Below are positions 25,262 through 33,402 of a DNA stretch of 64,000 nt, piece after piece (positions within the stretch are counted from its first letter, which is position 1; the number at the start of each line of letters is the position of its first letter). Source of the stretch: Maritimibacter dapengensis (GTDB lineage: Bacteria; Pseudomonadota; Alphaproteobacteria; Rhodobacterales; Rhodobacteraceae); contig NZ_JAHUZE010000003.1 of assembly GCF_019218265.1 (NCBI RefSeq), positions 1-64,000 on the forward strand, read 5' to 3'. A program made the position numbers and the translations under genes. The notes beneath the pieces are model-generated. The model was not told the DNA's origin. It saw only the letters and a list, made by a program, of their open reading frames with translations, and made no database searches.

Positions 25262-26250
25262 CACTGGCTGAGGCCCGTGCGCCATTCTTCCAGCGCCTCG
25301 TCCCGGATGTCCTGCGCTTCGGAGCCGAGATAGACCAATGCCGTGTCCGGGACATGAAGCCTGTCGAACCCATCGGGCAAACCGTCACGCGGGGTCTTCG
25401 CTGGATACATCCAGTTCGTCGTCGGGATCGCCGACTGGAACCCGTCCGTCAGCATGAAATCGAGAAACTGATCGGCCAATGCGTCCTGCTCGGTCGAGGC
25501 AACCTTGCCCGCGACTTCGATCTGAAGGTAATGCCCGTTCTCGAACGCCGCCGCAGCTTTGGTGTCGTCATCTTCGGCGATCAGGTGATAGGCGGGCGAC
25601 GTGGTGTAGGACAGGACCATGTCGGCCTCGCCCTCGGTGAACATGCCGTAGGCTTCCGACCAGCCCTTGGTGACAGTCAGGATGTTGTCCGACAGATCCT
25701 CCCAGTAGCCCTGCGCCTCGGCGCCGAAGACCGACTTGACCCAGAGCATCAGCCCGAGACCGGGCGTGGAGGAGCGCGGGTCCTGGATAACGACGGTAAG
25801 GTCCGATGCGGCCAGTTCCTCAAGCGACGCCGGAACATCCTCGACCCTGGTCTTGTCGTAGACGAAGGCGAAATAGCCCCAGTCGAACGGCAGGAACATA
25901 TCGTCGTCCCACTCGATCGGCAGGTCGAGCTGAGGGTCCGTCACGCCATGCTGGGCAAAAAGCTTCGTGTCCCGCGCGGCGGCGGTCAGGTTCGAATCGA
26001 GCCCCAGGACCACGTCCGCCTCGGTACGGGTGCCTTCGAGTTGCAGACGCGACAGGATCTCGGCCCCGTCACCAACGGCGACGAATTCAAGATCGCAGCC
26101 GTCGCATTGCGCCTCGAACGCTTCTTCGATCATCGGGCCGGGGCCCCATTCCGCGACGAAACTGTCGTATGTGTAAACGGTCAGCGTCTCGGCACTGGCG
26201 CCTGTGGCCAGAGTTGCGAGTCCCGCAGCGATGATGGTGGTGGTCTTCAT
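25261..26250 (-). CDS. thiB: Thiamine-binding periplasmic protein
   Basis: The 329-residue solute-binding protein has a Sec signal peptide (cleavage after ATGASA, residue 20). The mature start is TLTVYTYDSFVAEWGPGPMI, characteristic of ThiB. Family segments include EADVVLGLDSNLTAAARD, FDWGYFAFVYDKTRV and the tryptophan/tyrosine-rich SYTTSPAYHL region near the ligand. GGAGG before the ATG at 26250 fixes the start. It is first gene of thiBPQ and lies downstream of a TPP riboswitch. Confidence 0.95.
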   Translation of the reverse strand: MKTTTIIAAGLATLATGASAETLTVYTYDSFVAEWGPGPMIEEAFEAQCDGCDLEFVAVGDGAEILSRLQLEGTRTEADVVLGLDSNLTAAARDTKLFAQHGVTDPQLDLPIEWDDDMFLPFDWGYFAFVYDKTRVEDVPASLEELAASDLTVVIQDPRSSTPGLGLMLWVKSVFGAEAQGYWEDLSDNILTVTKGWSEAYGMFTEGEADMVLSYTTSPAYHLIAEDDDTKAAAAFENGHYLQIEVAGKVASTEQDALADQFLDFMLTDGFQSAIPTTNWMYPAKTPRDGLPDGFDRLHVPDTALVYLGSEAQDIRDEALEEWRTGLSQ

Positions 26251-26310
26251 GTCATCCTCCATGTGCTTTGGGCGAAAGGGGGATGACCGTGGCGTTTCGC
26301 GCTTTGGTCC

Positions 26311-26398
26311 AAACCTTCCCTCCGCCGGTATGAGCCGGTTCAGGTTCAACGGGTTCGCGCATTGCATCTCAGCCACGTCACATGGCACCCCGAGGTGA
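26311..26398 (-). promoter_or_regulatory. TPP riboswitch (THI element)
   Basis: The minus strand carries the conserved parts in the right order: GGGGTGCC, GGCTGAGATGCAA, ACCCGTTGAACCTGA, then ACCGGCGGAGGGAAGG. CTGAGA binds the pyrimidine and the GAACCTGA/ACCGGCG helices grip the pyrophosphate. About 60 bases separate it from the thiB start. Binding of thiamine diphosphate should lower thiBPQ expression. The expression platform is not resolved. Confidence 0.95.
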
Positions 26399-26523
26399 GC
26401 CAGACACTATGCACGACCCGGCGCGCTTGCAAGGGGCTGCCGAAATGTGCGCTGACGCGCGCATGTACAAGCCCGCGACCCTTTGGGGTCACGGGCGAAG
26501 CGAGGGGCCAGCCCCTCGCGCTC

Positions 26524-26550
26524 CCCGAAGTATTTGGGGAACAATGAAGT
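26524..26550 (+). repeat. Dispersed intergenic motif, copy 3
   Basis: CCCCGAAGTATTTGGGGAAC followed by AATGAAG resembles the sequence at 10430-10455 (CCCCAAAGGTATTTGTAGAA plus CGGTGAAAG). As in copy 2 it is preceded by an inverted repeat (GAGGGGCCAGCCCCTC, 26501-26516). It lies about 50 bases before aroC. Confidence 0.45.
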
Positions 26551-26600
26551 TGAGGTTTTGCGGGGCGTCGGCTACCGAAGCGGGACAAGGAGACAAGGCC

Positions 26601-27704
26601 ATGATGAACAGCTTCGGGCATATCTTTCGCGTGACGACATGGGGCGAGAGCCATGGCCCCGCGCTTGGCGCGACCGTGGACGGTGTGCCGCCCGGCGTGG
26701 CGCTCGAGGCGTCGATGCTTCAGCACTGGCTGGATCGGCGCAAGCCGGGTCAGAACAAGTTCACAACCCAGCGGCGCGAAGCGGATGAGGTGCGCATCCT
26801 GTCAGGGGTCTACGAGGGGCAGACGACCGGCACGCCGGTGCAGCTCATGATCGAAAACACCGACCAGCGGTCCAAGGATTATTCCGAGATCGCCGAGAAA
26901 TTCCGGCCCGGCCATGCCGACATCACCTATTGGCAGAAATACGGCATCCGCGATCCGCGTGGTGGCGGGCGATCATCAGCGCGCGAAACCGCGGCACGGG
27001 TCGCCGCCGGTGGACTGGCGCGTGAAGCGCTCGCAGCCCTCGCGCCGGGCCTCGACATCAAGGGCTACATGACCCGTATGGGTGTGCATGAGATTGACCG
27101 AGAGAAGTTCGACTGGGATCAGATCGAACAGAACCCGTTCTGGACCCCGGATGCGACAGCGGCCGAGGATTGGGCCGTCTATCTCGACGATCTGCGCAAG
27201 CAGGGCTCATCCGTCGGCGCGGTGGTCGAAGTGGTCGTGCGCGGCGCGCCCGCCGGCCTTGGCGCACCGATCTATGCCAAGCTCGACACCGACCTCGCCG
27301 CCGCGATGATGTCGATCAACGCCGTGAAGGGCGTGGAAATCGGAGAAGGCATGCGGGCTGCCGAATTGACCGGCGAAGAGAACGCGGACGAGATCAGCAT
27401 GGGCAATGATGGCAAGCCCGTGTTTTCCTCGAACCATGCCGGCGGCATTCTCGGCGGAATTTCCACCGGGCAGGACATCGTCGTGCGGTTCTCCGTCAAA
27501 CCGACCTCGTCGATCCTGACCCCGCGCAAGACGATCACCAAGTCGGGCGAGCCTGCGGAGATCGTCACCAAGGGCCGCCACGACCCCTGCGTCGGGATCC
27601 GCGCCGTTCCGGTGGGCGAGGCGATGGCCGCCTGTGTGATCCTCGATCACCTTCTGCTCCACAGGGCGCAGGTCGGGAACGGGCCGCGCGGGACAATCGG
27701 CTGA
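26601..27704 (+). CDS. aroC: Chorismate synthase
   Basis: The 367-residue enzyme converts 5-enolpyruvylshikimate 3-phosphate to chorismate, using reduced FMN as a catalyst. All three family signatures are present: [18 protein letters not shown] near the N-terminus, [18 protein letters not shown] (about residue 120) and the C-terminal [31 protein letters not shown] precedes the paired ATGs at 26601/26604. The upstream open frame overlaps the riboswitch and is noncoding. Its stop overlaps the start of the next gene (TGATG). Confidence 0.97.
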   Translation: MMNSFGHIFRVTTWGESHGPALGATVDGVPPGVALEASMLQHWLDRRKPGQNKFTTQRREADEVRILSGVYEGQTTGTPVQLMIENTDQRSKDYSEIAEKFRPGHADITYWQKYGIRDPRGGGRSSARETAARVAAGGLAREALAALAPGLDIKGYMTRMGVHEIDREKFDWDQIEQNPFWTPDATAAEDWAVYLDDLRKQGSSVGAVVEVVVRGAPAGLGAPIYAKLDTDLAAAMMSINAVKGVEIGEGMRAAELTGEENADEISMGNDGKPVFSSNHAGGILGGISTGQDIVVRFSVKPTSSILTPRKTITKSGEPAEIVTKGRHDPCVGIRAVPVGEAMAACVILDHLLLHRAQVGNGPRGTIG

Positions 27705-28636
27705 TGCTCGCGATCCTTGGGATCACATTTCCGATCTTTGCCGCCATCGCCCTGGGCTTTGGGCTGGGCCGGTTCGGGTTCTTCACTCCGCCCCAGATCG
27801 GGACGCTGTCGAAATTCGTCATAAACATCGCGCTGCCGGCTCTGATCTTTAACGCCGTGGCGAGCCGACCGATCGGCGAGGTGTTTTCGTTTCCCTACAT
27901 GGCGACGATGCTGGTTGGCGGAGTCCTTACGTTATTGATCTGCTTCGCGTGGTTCTCGCGCACGGGGCCGGTCCGCCGCGCGGTGGCGCTGATGGGGGCG
28001 GTCGTGCCGAACTCCGCCTTCATCGGCTTCCCGCTCATGGTGATGGTGTTCCCTGACGACGCGGGTCTGATCCTGTCGATGAACCTGTTGATCGAGAACG
28101 TCATCCTGATCCCCTTTCTTCTCGCTGCCATCGAAATGGCGCGCGGGGCCGAGGGGACGGGCGGTGTGCATCTGGGTCAGGTTTTTCTGAGCGTGCTCAA
28201 GCGCCCCATGATCATCGGCCTGATCCTCGGGTTGGTGGTGTCGGTTGTCGGACTGACGCTTCCAGCCCCCGTCGACCGGCTCACCACGATGTTCGCCAAT
28301 TCCGCGTCGGCCATCGCGCTCGTCGTGATCGGCGGGTCGCTCGCCGGACTGTCGACGAAAGGCAACCGCGCCATGGCCGCACAAATCGCTGCGATGAAGC
28401 TGATCGTCCACCCGGCGATGGTCGCGCTCGCCGCGGTCGCGCTCATGTCGATGGGTATCGGGCTCGATGCAGACATGCGGGCGGCGGCGATCATTTCCGC
28501 CGCAATCTCGTCCTTCGCGATTTACACCTTGCTGGTCGACGGCACGAAGCACGAGGGCCTCGCCTCCCTCGCGCTATTGATCGGCACGGTCGGGTCCTTC
28601 GTGACGCTCAACCTCGTGCTTTACCTGCTGACCTAG
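27704..28636 (+). CDS. AEC family transporter (auxin efflux carrier-like)
   Basis: The 310-residue protein has about ten membrane segments in two five-helix repeats, typical of the AEC/BASS fold. The N-terminus (LGITFPIFAAIALGFGLGRF) and MNLLIENVILIPFLL are characteristic. Substrates in bacteria include dicarboxylates or other organic anions; this one cannot be assigned. Its ATG overlaps the aroC stop, and its own stop overlaps the stop of the convergent thioredoxin-like gene at CTAG. Confidence 0.88.
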   Translation: MLAILGITFPIFAAIALGFGLGRFGFFTPPQIGTLSKFVINIALPALIFNAVASRPIGEVFSFPYMATMLVGGVLTLLICFAWFSRTGPVRRAVALMGAVVPNSAFIGFPLMVMVFPDDAGLILSMNLLIENVILIPFLLAAIEMARGAEGTGGVHLGQVFLSVLKRPMIIGLILGLVVSVVGLTLPAPVDRLTTMFANSASAIALVVIGGSLAGLSTKGNRAMAAQIAAMKLIVHPAMVALAAVALMSMGIGLDADMRAAAIISAAISSFAIYTLLVDGTKHEGLASLALLIGTVGSFVTLNLVLYLLT

Positions 28637-29046
28637 CTCGTCACGCTCGACAAGGCCGCGTCGAACAGCGCCTTGATCTCGTCGTAACCGGTCTGCGCCA
28701 CGACACGCGCAAGCTCGGTCCCGTCGGTGCCGACCGCGATCAGGGTCGAGCGGCGTGGAACCTTGAAATCCGTCGTGATCGGCGCGCTCTTGTAGGTGTC
28801 CCAGTCGACCTCGATATAGGTCACCTTGTCCTTGTAGTCCGCGTTCTCGGACATGAGCTGCGAGATCACGCGGCGCTGCGCATGGCAGGTCGGGCACCAA
28901 TCCGCGTAATAGTCGAGCACGACAGGCGACCCGCCGGCGAGTACGCGTTGAAGCGCGCCCTCGGTATAAGCGATCTGCGCGGCATGAGCCAAGGCGGGGG
29001 CGAGTGCAGCAGCGGCTGCGGTGGTCAGGAATGCACGGCGGTTCAT
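28633..29046 (-). CDS. Periplasmic thioredoxin-like protein
   Basis: The 137-residue protein has a short twin-arginine-like signal (MNRRAFLTTAAAAALAPALA) and a thioredoxin fold with redox motif CPTC in DYYADWCPTCHAQRRV (Cys about 50 and 53). The cis-proline is in FKVPRRSTLIAV. It resembles the C-terminal domain of DsbD. The adjacent ccdA-like gene supplies electrons across the membrane, so together they look like a split DsbD. The probable role is reduction of periplasmic disulfides, for example in cytochrome c maturation. Confidence 0.88.
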   Translation of the reverse strand: MNRRAFLTTAAAAALAPALAHAAQIAYTEGALQRVLAGGSPVVLDYYADWCPTCHAQRRVISQLMSENADYKDKVTYIEVDWDTYKSAPITTDFKVPRRSTLIAVGTDGTELARVVAQTGYDEIKALFDAALSSVTS

Positions 29047-29057
29047 GGAAATCCTCC

Positions 29058-29753
29058 CTAGATGGATACGGACAGATCAACGAGCCAGGGCGGGAGTGTC
29101 TCCAGCACCCAGATGTCGATCACGTGGTTGATACGGAACAGGATCATCGCCCCGACCAATAAAAACGCGACGCCAAGCACCGGGCGGGACACATTGGCGA
29201 ACTTTCGAAGCGCGGTGGCACGCAGCCCATAGCCGATGGCGAGGATCAGGGTCGAAACACCAAGCGCGAACATCACCATGATGACGAACGCCCAGCCGAG
29301 GTTTTCGCCCTGGCTGGCAAGCGCAATGGCCCCGCCCAGCGTCGGCCCGATGCAGGGGCTCCAGACCGCGCCGAGCAAAAGCCCCGCGCCGAACTGGCCC
29401 CAGAGCGACGAGCGGTCGAAGCTGTCCACCCCGCTGTCCGCGCGCGCGGCGAGCCCCGCCGTCGCGCTGGCAAAGACCGCGTTGGCCTGCGGGACGAGCA
29501 GAACAAGCCCGAACAGGATCATCAGCACTGCGCCAGCGGTCGCGACGGTTTCTTCGGTCAGGCCGATCGCGTAGCCCACAGTCGAGATCAGCATCCCGAA
29601 CGTCACGAAACTGACCGACATGCCGGCAGCGAGCGCGACCGGGCCAAGGCGATGCGCCTGAAGCGCCGTGGCGAGCACGATGGGCAGAACCGGCAGAACG
29701 CAGGGATTGATGAGCGTCAGAAGGCCCGCGCCGTATGCAAGGATCGGTTCCAT
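29058..29753 (-). CDS. CcdA/DsbD-type transmembrane electron transporter
   Basis: The 231-residue protein has six membrane segments. The conserved cysteines are in NPCVLPVLPIVLATAL (near residue 17) and WSPCIGPTLGGAIALAS (near 128), both followed by prolines, as in CcdA. These cysteines carry reducing equivalents from cytoplasmic thioredoxin to a periplasmic partner. Eleven bases separate it from the thioredoxin-like gene downstream, its probable partner. Confidence 0.93.
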   Translation of the reverse strand: MEPILAYGAGLLTLINPCVLPVLPIVLATALQAHRLGPVALAAGMSVSFVTFGMLISTVGYAIGLTEETVATAGAVLMILFGLVLLVPQANAVFASATAGLAARADSGVDSFDRSSLWGQFGAGLLLGAVWSPCIGPTLGGAIALASQGENLGWAFVIMVMFALGVSTLILAIGYGLRATALRKFANVSRPVLGVAFLLVGAMILFRINHVIDIWVLETLPPWLVDLSVSI

Positions 29754-29812
29754 GCCTTTCTATGCCCCCAGACATCGCTCACCGTCACCCGACAAGGGCG
29801 TGAGGCGATGTT

Positions 29813-30499
29813 TCAAGCGCCGCCCTGATACGCGCCCAGCATGTCACGCAGGAGCGCGGCGCGGCGGGGGCGAAAGCTTTCGCTCGTCTGGGAAACGGCA
29901 CGAATTCGGGTCATCTCGAACCGCCGGAAATCGCGTCTAAGGCAACACCAGGCAAGAAGCCACGGCTTGTAGTCGGTGTAGACGACGGAGAGCGGCCAGA
30001 CACGGCGGTGCGTGTCGGCGCCCTTTCGGTCGGTATAGTCGATCTCGACCGCCCGCTCCTCCCAAGCGGCATCGCGAAGCGTGGCTAGGTGTTCCGGCAC
30101 CTCTGGTTTGGGCTCGAACGCGTATGACAGCAGCGCAACGTGCTTTGCTTCGGCGGCCTTGCGGTCTGGCAGCGACGCGGTGATCTTCGACAACGCGCGC
30201 GCGGCGGCATCGGCAAGCGCCTTGTCGCCCTGCCACCCGAGCCAGCCCAGCCCGAGCACGATCGCTTCAAGCTCGAGCCGGTCGAACATCTGGGGCGGCA
30301 TCGAGGGGTCTTCGGTCAGCGCATAACCATACCCCGACTCCCCGTCGATCAGCGCCCCCGACGCGCGGAGCGTGTCGATGTCGCGGTAAATCGTGCGCTC
30401 GGACACTTCCAACGTCTCGGCCAGCCGCGCGGCCGTCACCGGACTGGGCAGGCGTCGAAGCGCGTCGAGCAGACGAAACAGGCGGTCGGAACGGGCCAT
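29813..30499 (-). CDS. YafY-type transcriptional regulator (HTH plus WYL)
   Basis: The 228-residue protein has an N-terminal HTH (LAETLEVSERTIYRDIDTLR, residues about 25-44). A WYL domain follows in the C-terminal half (AAWEERAVEIDYTDRKG; the WLLAWCCLRRDFR segment stands for the usual WYLVGYCHLR). WYL domains are thought to sense small ligands or nucleic acids. It is divergent from a GST gene only about 75 bases away, which is the most likely target besides itself. Confidence 0.88.
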   Translation of the reverse strand: MARSDRLFRLLDALRRLPSPVTAARLAETLEVSERTIYRDIDTLRASGALIDGESGYGYALTEDPSMPPQMFDRLELEAIVLGLGWLGWQGDKALADAAARALSKITASLPDRKAAEAKHVALLSYAFEPKPEVPEHLATLRDAAWEERAVEIDYTDRKGADTHRRVWPLSVVYTDYKPWLLAWCCLRRDFRRFEMTRIRAVSQTSESFRPRRAALLRDMLGAYQGGA

Positions 30500-30573
30500 G
30501 TGTCCTCCTGACGGTTTCTGACAGGGTATGAGGACGATACTGCCTGCAGATCAACTTGCAAAGGAGAGACGCG

Positions 30574-31203
30574 ATGCTCACGCTATATCACGCTTACTGG
30601 TCCCGTGCGACGCGGATGCTTGCCTTGTTGCACGAGCTGGATGCCGTGGATCAGGTGAGGCGCGTTCATATCGACATTGCCCGGCAGGCCGGTCAGGGCG
30701 AATTCGACGCCCGCAATCCGCACCCGGATCACAAGGTGCCTACGCTTGTCCATGACGCCGCGGTGATCACCGAAAGCGCGGCAATCGCGCTTTACCTGAC
30801 CGAACTTTTCCCCGAGGCGGGGCTGGCGCCGTCGCCCGGCGAAGCGGATCGCGGCCCGTTCCTGACCTGGCTCGTATATTCGGTCTCGGTAATGGAGCCT
30901 GTCTACAACCACCATGCCGCCGCGCTGGACCACCCGATCCTCCGGGCGTCGTTCCGCGGCGTGCCGGAGGTGTCGCAACGTTTGGTCGACACGTTTGCGG
31001 ACGGGCGCGAATACCTGCTCGGGGATCGGTTCACGGCCGCTGACCTGATGGTGCAATCCCCGTTCCAATGGATGCGCGACTGGGCGCCGGAGGATGCGAA
31101 GGTGCAAGCGTGGATCGACCGCGTCGGGTCTCGGCCGTCGCAAGCCTGGGCGCAAAAGATCGACGCGGAACACGCACCGAGCGACATGGAAACTCAGGCT
31201 TAA
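30574..31203 (+). CDS. Glutathione S-transferase family protein (next to WYL regulator)
   Basis: The 209-residue protein has LTLYHAYWSRATRMLALLHE at the N-terminus (residues 2-21), where a serine near position 9 is the likely catalytic residue. HKVPTLVHDAAVITESAAIA contains the cis-proline and glutathione-contacting ES. A helical domain with YLLGDRFTAADLMVQSPFQW follows. AAGGAG lies eight bases before the chosen ATG. Expression is probably controlled by the divergent WYL regulator. Confidence 0.88.
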   Translation: MLTLYHAYWSRATRMLALLHELDAVDQVRRVHIDIARQAGQGEFDARNPHPDHKVPTLVHDAAVITESAAIALYLTELFPEAGLAPSPGEADRGPFLTWLVYSVSVMEPVYNHHAAALDHPILRASFRGVPEVSQRLVDTFADGREYLLGDRFTAADLMVQSPFQWMRDWAPEDAKVQAWIDRVGSRPSQAWAQKIDAEHAPSDMETQA

Positions 31204-31218
31204 GAAAAACCCGAGGGT

Positions 31219-31258
31219 TTCCGGGATTCTAGAATTCTAGAATTCTAGAATCCCGGAA
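31219..31258. repeat. Perfect 40-bp palindrome built on TTCTAGAA
   Basis: Bases 31219-31258 read the same on both strands. The core holds three tandem TTCTAGAA units (31226-31249) framed by CCGGGA and TCCCGG. It lies 16 bases after the GST stop and 78 bases before the stop of the convergent DMT transporter. As RNA it could fold into a long hairpin on either strand, but no T-run follows. It may be a bidirectional terminator, an mRNA-end structure or a protein-binding array. Confidence 0.85.
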
Positions 31259-31335
31259 TCTTCGAGCGACTGAAAACGCTAGCAGAATTTCGAATGGTTA
31301 ACGGAAAAGGTTAATGCGGCCCCGGAAACCGATCC

Positions 31336-32235
31336 CTAAGTGGCCGCCCGATCCGCGTTCACCGGTGACTTCGGCGTCTGTTTGGCAAGCTGCACGGCGA
31401 GGATGCCCACGGTCACGATCGCGACCCCGATCACGTCGAGCCAGCCAAGCCGCTCACCCAGCAGAACCGCAGCGATGGCGACCCCGAAAAACGGATTGAG
31501 AAAGTGAAACGTCGCCGCGCGCACAGCCCCGATGCGTTTCACCAGCTCGAACCAGATCCACGTTGCCGCCAACCCCGGCACGAGCGTCGTGTACGCAAAG
31601 GCGAACAGCAGTGTCGGGTTCCAGTTCACCTCGAACGGCTCCAATGCGGCGGCGAATGGCGCCAGAGCGACCGCACCGACGAGCATCTGGAGCCCGACGA
31701 CCATCAACAGGTTTCCGCCCCCCGACGCGGTCCGAACCGACAGCGTGGCGACGGCGAGCGCGATGGCGGCGATCACGCAGAGCGAGAGACCATACATGTC
31801 CACGCCACCCGTGATTCGGCTCCCCATGATCAGCGCCACACCGATGAACCCGATCACCAACCCGGCCACGGCGAGCGGGGCCAGGCGGTCACGGAAGACG
31901 ATCCAGCCCAGAAGCCCGACGACGAGCGGCATCGTCGACGCGATGATCGAGGCGAACCCCGCTTCGATGGTCTGCATCGCTATGAAATTCAGTCCGAGGT
32001 AAAGCGCGTTCTGGCATACGCCGAAGACCACGACCGAAACCCACTGGCCACGCGTAAGCTGGATGCGCTGCCCCATCGCCCGTGCCAGCCCCATCGCCAT
32101 AAGGCCCGAGATCACGAACCGGATCGCAAGCGCGGTCATGGGCGGTGCGTCCGCGACGATGACCCGCGCCGATGTGAAAGCCGAAGACCATGCGAGGGCG
32201 AATACAAGCCCCATGACGATTGCGCGAATATCCAT
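31336..32235 (-). CDS. DMT superfamily (EamA) exporter
   Basis: The 299-residue protein has ten membrane segments in two EamA repeats. The first begins MGLVFALAWSSAFTSARVIV (residues 8-27) and the second contains LFAFAYTTLVPGLAATWIWF. Such proteins export amino acids or metabolites; the substrate cannot be read from sequence. The start at 32235 is preferred over an upstream in-frame codon because the first helix begins there and GAGAGAGGGG precedes it. Confidence 0.88.
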   Translation of the reverse strand: MDIRAIVMGLVFALAWSSAFTSARVIVADAPPMTALAIRFVISGLMAMGLARAMGQRIQLTRGQWVSVVVFGVCQNALYLGLNFIAMQTIEAGFASIIASTMPLVVGLLGWIVFRDRLAPLAVAGLVIGFIGVALIMGSRITGGVDMYGLSLCVIAAIALAVATLSVRTASGGGNLLMVVGLQMLVGAVALAPFAAALEPFEVNWNPTLLFAFAYTTLVPGLAATWIWFELVKRIGAVRAATFHFLNPFFGVAIAAVLLGERLGWLDVIGVAIVTVGILAVQLAKQTPKSPVNADRAAT

Positions 32236-32326
32236 GTGATCCCCTCTCTCCCGCCGGGCGACCCTATCGGATGAAATGCGCAGCACAAGAGGCGACGACC
32301 GCCGAAAACCCGGATAAACTGACAAC

Positions 32327-32896
32327 ATGACCGACCCGATCGCTTTCGCCACACCCAAGGATCTCGACGCGTGGCTTGCCGCAAACCATGACCGCGAGAC
32401 GGAGCTTTGGGTGAAGCTCTACAAGAAGGCGAGCGGCATCCCGAGCATCACCTGGGGCGAGATGGTCGAAGCCGCGCTGTGCTGGGGCTGGATCGACGGT
32501 CTGAAGCGGTCCCATGACGATGTCAGCTACCTGCAACGCCTCACGCCCCGCAAACCGCGTTCAAACTGGTCCAAGGCGAATGTCGCCCATGTCGAACGGC
32601 TGATCTCGGAAGGCCGTATGCAGCCCGCGGGCCTCGTCCATGTCGACGCCGCCAGGGCCGATGGGCGGTGGGAGGCAGCCTATGCCGGTCCCGCAGACAT
32701 GGTGATCCCCGACGATTTCCTCGCGGCGGTGGCGGCCAACCCGGCGGCGAAAGCGACCTATGACGCGCTGACCCGATCCTGGCTCTATTCGATCTATCAC
32801 CAGCTTCATTCCGCCAGGAAACCCGAGACCCGCGCCGCCCGGATGGACCGCATGATCGCGCGCATGGCCCAAGGCGAGCCGCCGGTCAAACGATAG
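32327..32896 (+). CDS. YdeI/OmpD-associated family protein
   Basis: The 189-residue soluble protein contains ELWVKLYKKASGIPSITWGE, VEAALCWGWIDGLKRSHDD and the C-terminal KATYDALTRSWLYSIYHQLH, the pattern of the YdeI/OmpD-associated family. The biochemical role is unclear; members are linked to stress or peptide resistance in enterobacteria. The gene lies between divergent and convergent neighbours and appears monocistronic. Confidence 0.87.
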   Translation: MTDPIAFATPKDLDAWLAANHDRETELWVKLYKKASGIPSITWGEMVEAALCWGWIDGLKRSHDDVSYLQRLTPRKPRSNWSKANVAHVERLISEGRMQPAGLVHVDAARADGRWEAAYAGPADMVIPDDFLAAVAANPAAKATYDALTRSWLYSIYHQLHSARKPETRAARMDRMIARMAQGEPPVKR

Positions 32897-32905
32897 CCCG
32901 AAACG

Positions 32906-32933
32906 AAAAGGGCCGCCCGAAAGCGACCCTTTT
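32906..32933. terminator. Bidirectional terminator between the YdeI-family gene and HU
   Basis: AAAAGGG and CCCTTTT form the outer stem, with three more pairs after one mismatch and a six-base loop. The A-run and T-run make it usable on both strands between two convergent genes. Confidence 0.75.
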
Positions 32934-32955
32934 GCGAATTCGATCTGCGCTCGGC

Positions 32956-33243
32956 TTAGCCGTTCACGCTGTCCTTCAGAGCCTTGGCGATGGTCATCTT
33001 CACCACCTTGTCGGCGTCCTTGTGGATCTGCTCGCCCGTGGCGGGATTGCGAACCATGCGCGCCGGGCGCTCACGGCAGTAGATTTTGCCAACACCGGGG
33101 AGGGTCACGGCACCGCCGCCCGACACTTCCTTGGTGATAATCGAAACGATGGCGTCCAGCGCGTTCGAGGCAGCTTTCTTGTCGGCGTCCATTTCATCGG
33201 CCAAAGCGGCGACGAGCTGGGTCTTGGTCATCGGTTTCGTCAT
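32956..33243 (-). CDS. HU-family DNA-binding protein
   Basis: The 95-residue nucleoid protein opens with MTKPMTKTQLVAALADEMDA. It has the AVTLPGVGKIYCRERPARMV beta-arm region and the RNPATGEQIHKDADKVVKM arm with the intercalating proline (NPATGE). It bends and compacts DNA as a dimer. The sequence GKIYCRERPAR departs from the common GFGTF-V-RAR version, so it is one of the more divergent HU types. GAGGAG precedes the start. It stands alone with its own terminator. Confidence 0.93.
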   Translation of the reverse strand: MTKPMTKTQLVAALADEMDADKKAASNALDAIVSIITKEVSGGGAVTLPGVGKIYCRERPARMVRNPATGEQIHKDADKVVKMTIAKALKDSVNG

Positions 33244-33336
33244 GTACTTTTCTCCTCACTGTCCCTTCAGAGGGGGTTTCATTGGCGGCATTTAATGGAA
33301 AGCGCGCGGGCAGCACAATGGTCTGTGGGTCGAATA

Positions 33337-33362
33337 GGCAAGAAAACAACGCTTTTCTTGCC
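33337..33362. repeat. 10-bp inverted repeat between amn and HU
   Basis: GGCAAGAAAA and TTTTCTTGCC pair perfectly around the six-base loop CAACGC. A second hairpin CCGGG-TTTTTT-flanked-CCCGG lies at 33370-33386. Both are in the 159-base gap between the amn stop and the HU start. They may terminate amn transcription or regulate HU. Confidence 0.6.
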
Positions 33363-33402
33363 AGATTCCGGGGTTTTTTCCCGGTGACGCGGTGTCACAC
33401 AG

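Noticed and set aside
31226-31249. Irr/ICE box in the TTCTAGAA array
   Set aside because: The half-sites AGAA/TTCT are present but the 3-base spacing of the ICE consensus is missing.
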